Assembly: GCF_007164525.1 (NCBI RefSeq)
Contig: NZ_AP019791.1
Location: forward strand, 186,001 to 250,000
Direction: 5' to 3'
DNA: 64,000 bases
DNA from: Rubrobacter xylanophilus
GTDB lineage: Bacteria; Actinomycetota; Rubrobacteria; Rubrobacterales; Rubrobacteraceae
Within the stretch, counting starts at the first letter, position 1. Each line of letters starts with the position of its first letter. A program made the translations under genes and the position numbers. This document shows, piece after piece, positions 9,267 to 17,107 of this stretch. Under the pieces are notes generated by a model. The model had not been told where the DNA came from, searched no databases, and was given only the letters and a program-made list of their open reading frames with translations.

Positions 9267-10457
9267 ATGACGGTAGAGGCACCGGGCCGGGCGCTCAAGC
9301 TCGAGCCCATAAGGTCCATAAAGAAGGCCCCGGTGGAGGAGTTCTACCAGTCCGGGCACCGCACCTGCCAGGGCTGCCTCTCGGCGCTCCCCATGCGGCT
9401 CATGGCCAAGGCCGCCGGCCCCCGCACCATCGTGCTGGGGACCACCGGGTGCATGTACGTGGCCAACACCACCTACATGACCACCCCCTGGGTGGTGCCC
9501 TGGATGCACACCCAGCTCGGTGCCGCTGGCTCCGCGGCGGTCGGGACCTCCGCCGGGCTCAAGGCGCTCATGCGCAAGGGGAAGATGAAGGACGAGCCGA
9601 TAAACGTAATCGCCTTCTGCGGCGACGGCGGCGGGGCGGACATGGGGCTCTCGGCCATCAGCGCCGCCCTCACCGATATCGAGTACAACCTCCTGATCTT
9701 CCTCTACGACAACGAGTCCTACGCCAACACCGACATCCAGACCTCGGGCCAGACGCCCTGGGGGGCCGTCACCACCTTCAGCCCGCCGGGGAAGAAGTTC
9801 CGCATCATGCAGCGCCGGTGGAAGAAGAACGTCCCCGGCATGCTCGCCGCCGGGCACCCGGACACGAGGTACGTGGCCTCCGGCACCCCGGCGATACCGG
9901 TGGACATGATGGACAAGGTGCGCAGCGCGCTGCGAGCGGGAGGTCCGACCTACATCCACGTCCTCGATCCCTGCCCGAAGGGCTGGCACTACGATCCCGA
10001 GCACTCCAACGAGCTGGGCAAGCTGGCCATCGAGACGGGCATCTACCCGCTCTACGAGGTGAAGGACGGGGTCCTGAACTTCACCGGCATAACCAAGCAG
10101 ATCGCCGAGGGCCGGCGCCGCCGCAAGCCGGTGCGGGAGTACCTGGAGAAGCAGGGGCGCTTCGCTCACTTCAAGAACCAGGACTACGCCTACTTCCAGA
10201 AGAAGGTCGACGAGATGTGGGAGCAGTGGATCATCCCCTGCGTCGTGGCCTTCTCTTACGGCGGCCCGATCAACATCACCGGCGATATCCCGAAGGTGCG
10301 CAACCGCAACGTGAAGCGGGAGAACGCTTCCTGGGCCGGCGAGCCGGGACACAGCCACGAGCAGTTCGCCGAGACCCCGGACGAGCCGCAGGAGCCCTGG
10401 CGCGACGACAACGAGCTCGGCCGCTACCCCTGGGCTCTGCCCTCCACCGGTCAGTAG
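9267..10457 (+). CDS. 2-oxoacid (oxalate?):ferredoxin oxidoreductase, beta subunit
   Basis: A 396-residue TPP-diphosphate-binding subunit. Cluster ligands appear as CQGC (Cys34, Cys37) and later Cys residues in TTGCMY and DPCPKGWH. The TPP/Mg motif starts GDGGGAD near residue 119 and continues to NESYANTDIQTSGQTP. It begins at ATG 9267 with AAAGGAGG upstream, 25 nt after the alpha stop; an in-frame TTG at 9246 is less likely. It forms the active site with the alpha subunit and carries the cluster near TPP. A strong terminator follows at 10471, so the three genes form a closed operon. Confidence 0.88.
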   Translation: MTVEAPGRALKLEPIRSIKKAPVEEFYQSGHRTCQGCLSALPMRLMAKAAGPRTIVLGTTGCMYVANTTYMTTPWVVPWMHTQLGAAGSAAVGTSAGLKALMRKGKMKDEPINVIAFCGDGGGADMGLSAISAALTDIEYNLLIFLYDNESYANTDIQTSGQTPWGAVTTFSPPGKKFRIMQRRWKKNVPGMLAAGHPDTRYVASGTPAIPVDMMDKVRSALRAGGPTYIHVLDPCPKGWHYDPEHSNELGKLAIETGIYPLYEVKDGVLNFTGITKQIAEGRRRRKPVREYLEKQGRFAHFKNQDYAYFQKKVDEMWEQWIIPCVVAFSYGGPINITGDIPKVRNRNVKRENASWAGEPGHSHEQFAETPDEPQEPWRDDNELGRYPWALPSTGQ

Positions 10458-10470
10458 CCTCCGGACGAGG

Positions 10471-10498
10471 CGGAGGGGCGGGAGTCCGCCCCTCCGCT
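10471..10498. terminator. Bidirectional intrinsic terminator
   Basis: Twelve-bp stem GCGGAGGGGCGG / CCGCCCCTCCGC with a GAGT loop, followed by TCTTT on the plus strand. It sits between the convergent beta-subunit gene and the hypothetical gene ending at 10501, so it can serve both. Confidence 0.8.
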
Positions 10499-10500
10499 CT

Positions 10501-11025
10501 TTATGCCCGGCCCTCTGAGAGGAGCTCTTCGGAGAGCCCCACGTACCGGACGAGATCCTCCAGCGCCGCCCGGCGGGCCCTGCCCGTGTCCCGCCAGGCG
10601 TCGAGCCGGCTGGAAACCTCCAGCCGGGTCCAGGGCGCCCGCCACACCTCCCGCCCCTCCATGACGAGCCGCAGCGGCTCGGTCATCTCGCGGATCCCGA
10701 AGTCCGTCCCCGGTGCGTAGTCCACCACCCGCTCCCCGGCGCACTCCTCGGCGACCAACTCCCTCACCGGCTTCCCGGGAGAGAGGTGAAACTCGAACTC
10801 GTCCCCCCACGCGTTCGGCCAGTGGGTCACCACCAGCCCATCCTGCCCCATCACGGTGACCACCCTGCGGTACCCCTTCAGATGCTCCGGCACCGCCCGG
10901 GAGGGGATCGCCAGCTCGTGATCCTGGAGCCTGCTGCGCAACTCCGCATAGTAGGTCTGGTAGTACTCCGTGATCTCCCGCCTCAAAACCTCAAGATCCT
11001 TCCCGCTCAACTCCCCAAATCTCAC
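10501..11025 (-). CDS. Hypothetical protein divergent from the aminotransferase
   Basis: A 174-residue soluble protein beginning VRFGELSGKDLEVLRREITEY. The GTG at 11025 is preferred because GAGGAGGTGG lies about 9 nt upstream; the open frame runs further to 11196, but that extension would cross the operator region. No motif I recognise; it is rich in aromatic and acidic residues. It shares an intergenic region holding two FadR-like operators with the aminotransferase gene, so it may belong to the same regulon, but its role is unknown. Confidence 0.6.
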   Translation of the reverse strand: MRFGELSGKDLEVLRREITEYYQTYYAELRSRLQDHELAIPSRAVPEHLKGYRRVVTVMGQDGLVVTHWPNAWGDEFEFHLSPGKPVRELVAEECAGERVVDYAPGTDFGIREMTEPLRLVMEGREVWRAPWTRLEVSSRLDAWRDTGRARRAALEDLVRYVGLSEELLSEGRA

Positions 11026-11082
11026 TCCGCCACACCACCTCCTCAAAAATCCCACACCCGAAATCAGATGATAGATCACCGG

Positions 11083-11098
11083 AACTGGACCTACCAGC
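11083..11098 (+). promoter_or_regulatory. FadR-type GntR operator, site 2
   Basis: AACTGGACCTACCAGC has CTGG and CCAG half-sites (CTGG-N5-CCAG). It lies just upstream of the -35 box of the aminotransferase promoter and between two divergent genes. Confidence 0.45.
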
Positions 11099-11100
11099 TC

Positions 11101-11129
11101 TTGACACAAACGCTGCAGGGATATAAGCT
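11101..11129 (+). promoter_or_regulatory. Promoter of the aminotransferase-transporter operon
   Basis: Perfect TTGACA; a 17-nt spacer gives TAAGCT, while a 15-nt spacer gives TATAAG. The start point should fall near 11136, where operator site 3 lies. Confidence 0.55.
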
Positions 11130-11135
11130 GTCGGC

Positions 11136-11150
11136 AACTGGTCCTACCTT
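11136..11150 (+). promoter_or_regulatory. FadR-type GntR operator, site 3
   Basis: AACTGGTCCTACCTT matches TGGT-N3-ACC and closely resembles the classical E. coli FadR sequence core CTGGTCCGACC. It spans the predicted start point of the aminotransferase transcript. Confidence 0.55.
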
Positions 11151-11261
11151 TGTAGGCGGGAAGAGGGTGAGCGGGTGAAAGGGAAGCGGCCTCCATCCGA
11201 CGGCTGAAGCGGCACCCCGGTCGGGGTCGGCTTGGCCGTCGTCTTCGGAGGGTTTTGGGAG

Positions 11262-12467
11262 ATGGCTTACCGGAGCGGGAGGCACTTCTTACAGGTGCCC
11301 GGTCCTACCAATATACCGGACCGGGTCTTGCGGGCTCTCTCCGCTCCCACGATGGACCACCGGGGGCCGGAGTTTGCCCGGCTCACGGGGGAGGTGCTGG
11401 GGGGGCTGCGGCGGGTATTCCGGTGCTCGGGGCCGGTGCTCGTCTATCCCTCTTCCGGGACCGGGGCGTGGGAGGCGGCGCTGGTCAACACCCTTTCGCC
11501 GGGCGACCGGGTGTTGATGTTCGAGACGGGACACTTCGCGACGCTGTGGTGTGGGGTTGCGCGGCGTTTGGGGCTGGAGGTGGAGTTCGTGCCGGGCGAC
11601 TGGCGGCACGGGGTGGATCCCGAGGTGGTTCGGTGGCGGCTCTCGAGGGACCGGCGGGGTGAGATAAAGGCCGTCGCGGTGGTGCACAATGAGACCTCCA
11701 CGGGGTGTACCAGCCGGATAGCGGAGATCCGGGAGGCGATCGACGGGGCCGGGCATCCGGCCCTCTTTCTCGTGGACGTCATCTCCTCGCTCGGGTCCAT
11801 CGACTACCGGCATGACGAGTGGGGGGTCGACGTGGCGGTGGGATGCTCGCAGAAGGGGCTGTTGCTGCCGCCGGGGCTCGGGCTCAACGCCCTCGGCGAG
11901 AGGGCGCTCGAGGCTTCGCGGGAGGCGCGGCTCCCGCGCTCCTACTGGGACTGGCGGCCCATGCTCGAGAGCAATGCGGGCGGCTACTTCCCTTACACTC
12001 CGCCGACCAATCTCCTGTATGGGCTGCGGGAGGCGCTCGGGATGCTCTTCGAGGAAGGGCTCGAGAACGTCTTCGCCCGGCACCGGCGGCACGCCGAGGC
12101 CACCCGGCGTGCGGTGCGGGCCTGGGGACTCGAGGTGCTGTGTCTCGAGCCCGAGGAGTACAGCGCCTCTCTCACCGCGGTGCTGATGCCCGAGGGTCAT
12201 GACGCCGACGAGCTGAGGCGCGTCGTGCTGGAGGAGTTCAACATGTCGCTGGGGGCGGGGCTCGGCAAGCTCGCGGGGAGGGTCTTCCGGATAGGGCACC
12301 TCGGCGATCTCGGTGATCTCATGCTCGTCGGTGCCTTGAGTGGGGTGGAGATGGGGCTCTCGCTGGCAGGGGTTCCGCATTGCAGGGGAGGGGTTGCGGC
12401 CGCCATGGAGTATCTGACCGGGACCGTCCGGGCCGGCGGGGAGCGAGTTCTGGTCTCCGGAGGATAG
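11262..12467 (+). CDS. Serine-glyoxylate / alanine-glyoxylate-type aminotransferase (class V)
   Basis: A 401-residue PLP enzyme of fold type I. It begins SGRHFLQVPGPTNIP, has the class-V SSGTGAWE motif and the PLP-lysine segment GCSQKGLLLPPG (Lys near residue 199). These features are characteristic of serine-glyoxylate aminotransferases, which convert glyoxylate plus serine to glycine plus hydroxypyruvate; alanine may be the donor instead. ATG at 11262 follows GGAGG by about 9 nt, and the 5' leader holds operator site 3. Next to the putative oxalate oxidoreductase and under the same operator type, it supports a C2-acid pathway. It is probably co-transcribed with the downstream transporter. 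Confidence 0.88.
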   Translation: MAYRSGRHFLQVPGPTNIPDRVLRALSAPTMDHRGPEFARLTGEVLGGLRRVFRCSGPVLVYPSSGTGAWEAALVNTLSPGDRVLMFETGHFATLWCGVARRLGLEVEFVPGDWRHGVDPEVVRWRLSRDRRGEIKAVAVVHNETSTGCTSRIAEIREAIDGAGHPALFLVDVISSLGSIDYRHDEWGVDVAVGCSQKGLLLPPGLGLNALGERALEASREARLPRSYWDWRPMLESNAGGYFPYTPPTNLLYGLREALGMLFEEGLENVFARHRRHAEATRRAVRAWGLEVLCLEPEEYSASLTAVLMPEGHDADELRRVVLEEFNMSLGAGLGKLAGRVFRIGHLGDLGDLMLVGALSGVEMGLSLAGVPHCRGGVAAAMEYLTGTVRAGGERVLVSGG

Positions 12468-12512
12468 CGGGAAGGGGAAGTCGAGGGAAAGGAGAGAAAG
12501 GGGTGTGCGGAG

Positions 12513-13988
12513 ATGGCTGACGTAACCACCGGTCGAGAACAGAGGGAGAGGTTGTGGAAGGCGGGGCGTCTCGATCCCATGCCCATCCGGCCGCTGCCCG
12601 AGGCCCCCAACTCGCTGCACATACTCGGGCCGGCCATGATCCTCGTGGCCCTCGGCGTCGGGCTGGGGGAGACCTACATGTGGCCGCGGCTCGTGCTGTT
12701 GTTCGGGCCCGAGATCCGGTGGCTCTTCCTCATCGGGGTGACGGTGCAGGCGGTGGTGATGTTCGAGTTCGCCCGCTATGCGATAGCCACCGGCGAGAGC
12801 ATCTTCTTCGGGGCGGCGCGGCTGTGGAAGCCGATAATGTGGTTCTTCTTCGCGGTGGCCATGCTGATCTACATCTGGCCCGGGCACGTCGCCGCCGGGG
12901 CCGACGCGCTGGAGCTCCTCACCGGCATCCCCTGGCTGGTCTCGGCCATAGTGGCGCTTTTGCTCATCGGGGTCATCTTCACCTTCGCCAACGTGGTCTA
13001 CAACGCGGTCGAGAGCATCCTCACGTTTCTCGTGGGGGTGATGGTCATAGGTTCGGCCGTGGTGGCCGCCGTGGTGGGCAACTTCGGCGATCTGTGGGCC
13101 ACGATCACCGGCCTGTTCGCCTTCGGTTACATCCCCGACGAGGCGCTCACGGCGGCGTGGTTCCCGATCATCGTGGGCTCCGTGGCCTTCGCCGGTCCTT
13201 CGGGGATGCAGCAGATGTGGTACACCCTCTACCTGCGGGACAAGGGGGCCGGGATGGGCGCCTACCTGCCCCGCATCCGGGGCCTGCTGCACGCCGACGA
13301 GGAGGAGAGCATGCCCTCCCGCGGCTACATGTTCGACACGGATGATCCGGAGGAGCTGCGCAAGTGGAAGGGCTGGACCCGCTGGGTGCTCTTCGACGCG
13401 CTGGTGCTCTTCTGGGGCATAACCATGCTGGTGACCATCGTGTTCACCGTTTTGGCCCTGCAGGCCTCGCGGCTCAACCCGAACGTCCAGCAGGCCATCG
13501 AGGCCGGCGAGGAGAGCGCCGCGATAAGCGCCATGGCCGACGCCTTCGCCTCCGCCGGCGGCTTCATCATGGGCGGTGCGTTCCTGCTGTTCATCGCTAT
13601 CGTGGGCTGGAAGGGAACGCTGGGCATCTTCGACGCCTTCGCCCGGGGACAGTCCGACATGGCGTACTATTTCATCCCCGGGCTGCGGCGCTTCAACATA
13701 AGCTACATCTACTTCGCCTTCCTGTGGGGGGTCATAGCCTTCGGCATCCTGGTGCTCCTCTTCTTCGGTCCCACCGACGGCCCGCAGGCGATACTCGGGG
13801 TGCTGGCGTTCCTCTCCACGTTCGTCATGGGGGCGTACTGCGTGTTGCTGCTCCTGACGAACAATTTGCTGCTGCCGAAGAACATCCGGCCCGGGATCCT
13901 GAACAACGCCTTTATAGCGCTGGGGGCGCTGTTCTACCTCGGGATACTGTTCTACAGCCTGCTGGCCTACGGGGCGCTTCCGGACTGA
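12513..13988 (+). CDS. Nramp-related membrane transporter without the DPGN metal site
   Basis: A 491-residue membrane protein with about eleven membrane segments. It looks like the Nramp/APC-fold family: the first helix carries GPAMILVALGVGLGETYMWPRL (family position of DPGN), and the sixth-helix region reads VAFAGPSGMQQMW. True Nramp metal carriers have DPGN in helix 1 and a Met in helix 6 that bind Mn or Fe; here DPGN is replaced by GLGE, so the substrate is probably not a divalent metal. Its place after the glyoxylate aminotransferase suggests an organic anion or a related metabolite, but this is only inferred. A cytoplasmic loop near residues 255-285 is charged. Confidence 0.75.
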   Translation: MADVTTGREQRERLWKAGRLDPMPIRPLPEAPNSLHILGPAMILVALGVGLGETYMWPRLVLLFGPEIRWLFLIGVTVQAVVMFEFARYAIATGESIFFGAARLWKPIMWFFFAVAMLIYIWPGHVAAGADALELLTGIPWLVSAIVALLLIGVIFTFANVVYNAVESILTFLVGVMVIGSAVVAAVVGNFGDLWATITGLFAFGYIPDEALTAAWFPIIVGSVAFAGPSGMQQMWYTLYLRDKGAGMGAYLPRIRGLLHADEEESMPSRGYMFDTDDPEELRKWKGWTRWVLFDALVLFWGITMLVTIVFTVLALQASRLNPNVQQAIEAGEESAAISAMADAFASAGGFIMGGAFLLFIAIVGWKGTLGIFDAFARGQSDMAYYFIPGLRRFNISYIYFAFLWGVIAFGILVLLFFGPTDGPQAILGVLAFLSTFVMGAYCVLLLLTNNLLLPKNIRPGILNNAFIALGALFYLGILFYSLLAYGALPD

Positions 13989-14004
13989 GGGGCGGCGGAG
14001 GCCC

Positions 14005-14526
14005 GTGGACACGACCTCCGCGCGCCTCATCGCCGAGGTGGCCTTCCCCGGTGCGGCCATAGGGCTTGGCGCCGGGATGGTGGCCGGGGGGGTGGCCGCG
14101 GTGGCCGGCCTCCCCCCCGGCTACGTGGTGCTCACCACGCTCGGGCTGGGGCTGCCGCTAGCCCTCTTCGGGGCGGGATACGACCTGCTGTTGGCCTCCG
14201 GCAGGATCCGGCTCGGGGGCGTCACCCCGGCGGTGTTCTACTGGCTGCCGGCCTTTCCCCTGGCGCGGCTGTTCCACGAGGCGTTTCTGGATCTGGGACT
14301 CGGCCGGGGGGTGGCGTTGCCGGAGGCCCTGCCGCAGTTTGTGGCCTACCAGGCGATACTGAGCACCGGGTTCGCCATCGGCTTCCTGTGGCTCCACGAG
14401 CACCTGGGGCCGCTGTGGTGGCCCCGCATCCGGGATCACAATCCCGTGGCCGCGCGCTACGTGCACCTGTACACGCGCCACGCGGCGGCCATGGAGCACC
14501 GCCGGCGGGCGAAAAAGAGGCGCTGA
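14005..14526 (+). CDS. Hypothetical membrane protein of the transporter operon
   Basis: A 173-residue protein with four likely membrane segments (about 12-35, 38-60, 75-92, 112-132) and a basic C-terminal tail ending HRRRAKKRR. GTG at 14005 is 16 nt after the Nramp-like stop, so the two are co-expressed and this may be an accessory subunit. I do not recognise the family. Confidence 0.6.
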   Translation: MDTTSARLIAEVAFPGAAIGLGAGMVAGGVAAVAGLPPGYVVLTTLGLGLPLALFGAGYDLLLASGRIRLGGVTPAVFYWLPAFPLARLFHEAFLDLGLGRGVALPEALPQFVAYQAILSTGFAIGFLWLHEHLGPLWWPRIRDHNPVAARYVHLYTRHAAAMEHRRRAKKRR

Positions 14527-14601
14527 TGCTCCTTCCGGTGGGATCTCGGGTTTAATAGAGGAGCTGCACCGCGACACGAGAGTAGGCAGGGAGGAACGTT
14601 T

Positions 14602-15288
14602 TTGCTGCACTGGGACATCATCTCAAAGCTCGGGGGTCTGCTGTTCGTGAACCTCATCCTCTCGGGGGACAACGCGGTGGTCATAGCGATGGCCAGCCGC
14701 CGCCTCAAGGGTTCGCTGCGCCGCAAGGCCATCGTCTGGGGGGCGGCCGGGGCGGTGGGGCTGCGGATGGTCTTCGCCGCGGTGGTCACCCTCCTGCTCT
14801 CCATCCCCCTTCTCCGGGCGGCGGGAGGGGCGCTGTTGTGCTGGATCTCCTGGGGACTCGTCCGGGAGGACGACGGTGGAGAGGACGGGGGTCCGGGCGA
14901 AGAGGTGGGCGAGGGCTCGGGCAAAGGAGTGTGGGACGCGGTGAAGATCATCGTGCTCGCCGACGCAGTGATGTCCCTGGACAACGTCATAGCGCTCGTG
15001 GGGATCGCCGGGGGCAACCTGTGGCTGCTCGCGGTGGGGCTGTTGTTGAGCATTCCGCTGGTGATCTGGGGCAGCACCCTGCTGAGCGCGCTTCTGGAGC
15101 GGCTTCCGGTCCTGGTGTACGCCGGCGCGGCCCTGCTGATCTACGTCGCGGTGGAGATGTTCTTCGAGGACGAAGCGCTGAAAGGCCTCCTGGCGCCGCT
15201 GGCGGACGTGGAGTGGGCCGTGGGGCTGGCCGCGGCCGCGGTCTTCACGGCCGTAGCCTGGGGATGGTCGCGCCTCAGGAGGGCTTAG
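14602..15288 (+). CDS. TerC/YjbE family membrane protein
   Basis: A 228-residue integral membrane protein of the TerC family, YjbE subgroup. Two conserved Asp-Asn motifs are present: LSGDNAVVIAMAS (residues about 20-32) and VMSLDNVIALVG (about 128-139). Family members are linked to manganese export or metallation of secreted enzymes. TTG at 14602 is supported by GGGAGGAACG upstream. No room exists for a yybP-ykoY riboswitch (only about 75 nt upstream). Its 3' end overlaps the convergent HTH gene by 14 nt. Confidence 0.85.
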   Translation: MLHWDIISKLGGLLFVNLILSGDNAVVIAMASRRLKGSLRRKAIVWGAAGAVGLRMVFAAVVTLLLSIPLLRAAGGALLCWISWGLVREDDGGEDGGPGEEVGEGSGKGVWDAVKIIVLADAVMSLDNVIALVGIAGGNLWLLAVGLLLSIPLVIWGSTLLSALLERLPVLVYAGAALLIYVAVEMFFEDEALKGLLAPLADVEWAVGLAAAAVFTAVAWGWSRLRRA

Positions 15289-15754
15289 AGAAGAAGCCGC
15301 CTCTCCTCGCCACCAGGTGGGTGGGGGAGGCCTCCAGCGCCCGGGCCAGCCTCCAGATGGTCTCCACGGAGGCCAGTACCTCGTCCCCCTCATCCGCTTC
15401 CTCCGCCCGGGTCACCGAACCCGGCGCGAGCCCGGCCCTCTTCTCCAACTCCTCCGGCGAGAGCCCGGCCCGCTCCCGGAGGGCCCGCAGGCTCCCGGGT
15501 GAGACGCGCAGGTCCTCCGGTTCCGCGGGCGGGGCCGGAGGGTCGGGATAGGCCGAGAGGTCGGAGATCCCAACCCCGAGCGCCCCGACGAGCTTGTGCA
15601 CCAGGATCTCCAGGACGTACGTCCGGCTCTGCCGCTCCAGCTCGGTGATCCAGGTGGGGCCGCGGCCGACCATCCCGGAGAGCTCCTCCGGCGAGAACCC
15701 CGCCCGCTCACGCAACTCCCTGAGCCGGGCTCCGTCCACCAAATACAGCTGCAT
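15275..15754 (-). CDS. Protein with two tandem XRE-type HTH domains
   Basis: A 159-residue protein with two XRE/Cro-like helix-turn-helix domains in one chain: residues about 8-65 (LRELRERAGFSPEELSGMVG) and about 88-145 (LRALRERAGLSPEELEKRAG). A Pro-rich linker containing YPDPPAPPAEPEDLR joins them. The upstream gene makes a related single-domain protein with a matching HPDPPEP tail, so the pair arose by duplication. Its start is 2 nt from the upstream stop, so the two are co-translated. The target is unknown. Confidence 0.75.
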   Translation of the reverse strand: MQLYLVDGARLRELRERAGFSPEELSGMVGRGPTWITELERQSRTYVLEILVHKLVGALGVGISDLSAYPDPPAPPAEPEDLRVSPGSLRALRERAGLSPEELEKRAGLAPGSVTRAEEADEGDEVLASVETIWRLARALEASPTHLVARRGGFFSKPS

Positions 15755-15756
15755 GC

Positions 15757-16020
15757 CTACACCTCGTAGGGGAGATCCTCCGGCCGCAGATCCACCCTTA
15801 CCGGCTCCGGAGGATCGGGATGGCTGGTCAGCTCGGCCCGGGAGACGAAGAGGATCTGGGCCAGCTCCTCGACCAGGTTCTCCCGCACCTCGGTGCGCTC
15901 GGAGGCCTCGAGCCCCACCACCACCCCGACGTTCAGGGCCAGAGCCTCCGCCAGCTCCTCCCGCGACATGAATACCCTCTCCCGGGCGGCCTTCAACAAC
16001 GCCCCATCTACCTTGGCCAC
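15757..16020 (-). CDS. Single-domain XRE-type HTH protein
   Basis: An 87-residue protein. GTG at 16020 follows GGAGGTGAG; a longer frame to 16086 lacks a ribosome site. The body VDGALLKAARERVFMSREELAEAL matches the start of the downstream protein (VDGARLRELRERAGF), and the C-terminal tail HPDPPEPVRVDLRPEDL matches that protein's linker (key residues Pro-Asp-Pro-Pro and Pro-Glu-Asp-Leu). It is probably a DNA-binding partner of the downstream tandem-HTH protein. Confidence 0.7.
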   Translation of the reverse strand: MAKVDGALLKAARERVFMSREELAEALALNVGVVVGLEASERTEVRENLVEELAQILFVSRAELTSHPDPPEPVRVDLRPEDLPYEV

Positions 16021-16100
16021 CTCACCTCCCTCTGCTTCCCCACGACTGGTAGATCCAATTTTACAGCCTGCGGCGACGGCTCGCACGCCGCGGGGGAGGG

Positions 16101-16802
16101 TTAGAGGCTGCGGGCGACGTCGGCTATGTGTTCCTTCATGGCCTTCTCGGCCGCCTCCTGGTCGTGCTGCATGACGGCCTCCAGGATGCGGCTGTTGCCC
16201 TCCAGCGAGCGCCGGGAGCGCTCTCCGTGCTGGAAGAGCCGCTCGTAGGAGTCCTCGAGCAGCCCGTTGATGACGTCCATCACCCGCTCGACGACGGTGT
16301 TGTGGGTGGCCTGCGCCAGGAGGCTGTGGAACTCGGCGTCCTCCTTGGGGGTGGGCTGGCCGCGCTCTACGCGCTCCTGCTGCCGCCGGATGACCGCTTC
16401 GAGCCGCCGGATGTCCTCCTCGTCGGCCCGGGCCGCGGCCTCGCGGGCGACCTGCGGCTCGAAGAGCAGCCGGGCCTCCATGAGCTCTCGCCGCAGCTGG
16501 GCCTTGCTGTTGCTGAGGACGCTGGCTATGGGCGCCACCAGGTGCTCGCTGGTGATCTCCCGGACGTAGTTGCCCCCGCCGTGGCGGCTCTCCACCAGAC
16601 CGTGCGCCTCCAGCTGCCGTACCGCTTCCCGAACCACCGCCCGCCCGACCTTGAACTGTTCGGCCAGCTTGCGCTCGGAGGGAAGCGCCTGCCCCGGCTG
16701 GAGCTCGCCGCTGGCTATGAGCCCGCGGATGTGGGCGGCTATCTTCTCGTAGAGTTTCCTGCGCCGCGCCGACTCAGAGTTGTTGGGCGAAGGAGGGCTC
16801 AT
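16101..16802 (-). CDS. GntR family transcriptional regulator, FadR/FCD subfamily
   Basis: A 233-residue regulator. Residues about 15-80 are the winged helix with LPSERKLAEQF, VGRAVVREAVRQLEAHGL and GGGNYV. Residues about 95-225 are an FCD effector domain (DAEFHSLLAQATHN, then AMKEHI). In metal-binding FCD proteins a His precedes the RxIL segment; here the position is Asn (EGNSRIL), so metal binding may be altered. FCD regulators usually sense small carboxylates. The ATG at 16802 lies 7 nt after a TGC-TATATT extended -10, so the mRNA is probably leaderless. FadR-like operators at 6713, 11083, 11136 and 17108 make these genes likely targets. Confidence 0.88.
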   Translation of the reverse strand: MSPPSPNNSESARRRKLYEKIAAHIRGLIASGELQPGQALPSERKLAEQFKVGRAVVREAVRQLEAHGLVESRHGGGNYVREITSEHLVAPIASVLSNSKAQLRRELMEARLLFEPQVAREAAARADEEDIRRLEAVIRRQQERVERGQPTPKEDAEFHSLLAQATHNTVVERVMDVINGLLEDSYERLFQHGERSRRSLEGNSRILEAVMQHDQEAAEKAMKEHIADVARSL

Positions 16803-16809
16803 GAAAAAC

Positions 16810-16818
16810 AATATAGCA
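16810..16818 (-). promoter_or_regulatory. Extended -10 of the GntR gene
   Basis: Read on the minus strand: TGC-TATATT, then 7 nt, then the ATG. This geometry places the start of transcription at or next to the start codon. Confidence 0.5.
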
Positions 16819-16843
16819 CGCCCGCCACGAAGCTGCGCTCAAA

Positions 16844-16879
16844 GCAAAGGCGGCGGGCCCGCGGGCCCGCCGCCTTTGC
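16844..16879. terminator. Perfect 36-nt palindrome, likely terminator
   Basis: Eighteen-nt complementary arms (GCAAAGGCGGCGGGCCCG and its complement) with no spacer. On the minus strand it lies 22 nt after the stop of the small-protein gene at 16901 and before the GntR promoter. Confidence 0.65.
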
Positions 16880-16900
16880 TACATGCCCCAGAGACAGGCG

Positions 16901-17083
16901 TTAGAAGACCAGGATCTTGCTCCTCGTCTCCTCGTTCGGTGGCTCCTTGGCGGCCGGGGGCTCCGCCAGCCGCGGCCCCCTGCCGCGCCCAAGCCCCTTG
17001 CCCAGACCATGGAACATCTGCGCCGTCGGGGCGAACGCATCATACCACCGCCGCCACCTCAGGTTCTTGACCTTGCTCCGCAT
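16901..17083 (-). CDS. Small basic hypothetical protein (60 aa)
   Basis: MRSKVKNLRWRRWYDAFAPT is followed by a Gly/Arg/Pro-rich tail ending EETRSKILVF. Evidence that it is a gene: a strong GAGGAGG about 11 nt before the ATG at 17083, a FadR-like operator just upstream and a perfect palindrome directly after the stop. An alternative GTG at 17095 sits too close to the ribosome site. The product is strongly basic, with aromatic residues near the N-terminus. No family is recognised. Confidence 0.55.
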   Translation of the reverse strand: MRSKVKNLRWRRWYDAFAPTAQMFHGLGKGLGRGRGPRLAEPPAAKEPPNEETRSKILVF

Positions 17084-17107
17084 CGCTCGCCGCACCTCCT
17101 CTTTACC

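Noticed and set aside
11299-11312. FadR-like match inside the aminotransferase coding sequence (CCGGTCCTACCAAT)
   Set aside because: It encodes the conserved PGPTN motif of the enzyme, so the match is explained by coding constraint.
11289-14060. Open frame of 923 codons on the minus strand across the aminotransferase and transporter
   Set aside because: Shadow of two well-supported plus-strand genes; low-complexity Pro/Gly/Arg/His content and no motif.
14527-14601. yybP-ykoY manganese riboswitch before the TerC gene
   Set aside because: Only about 75 nt are available and no consensus is seen.
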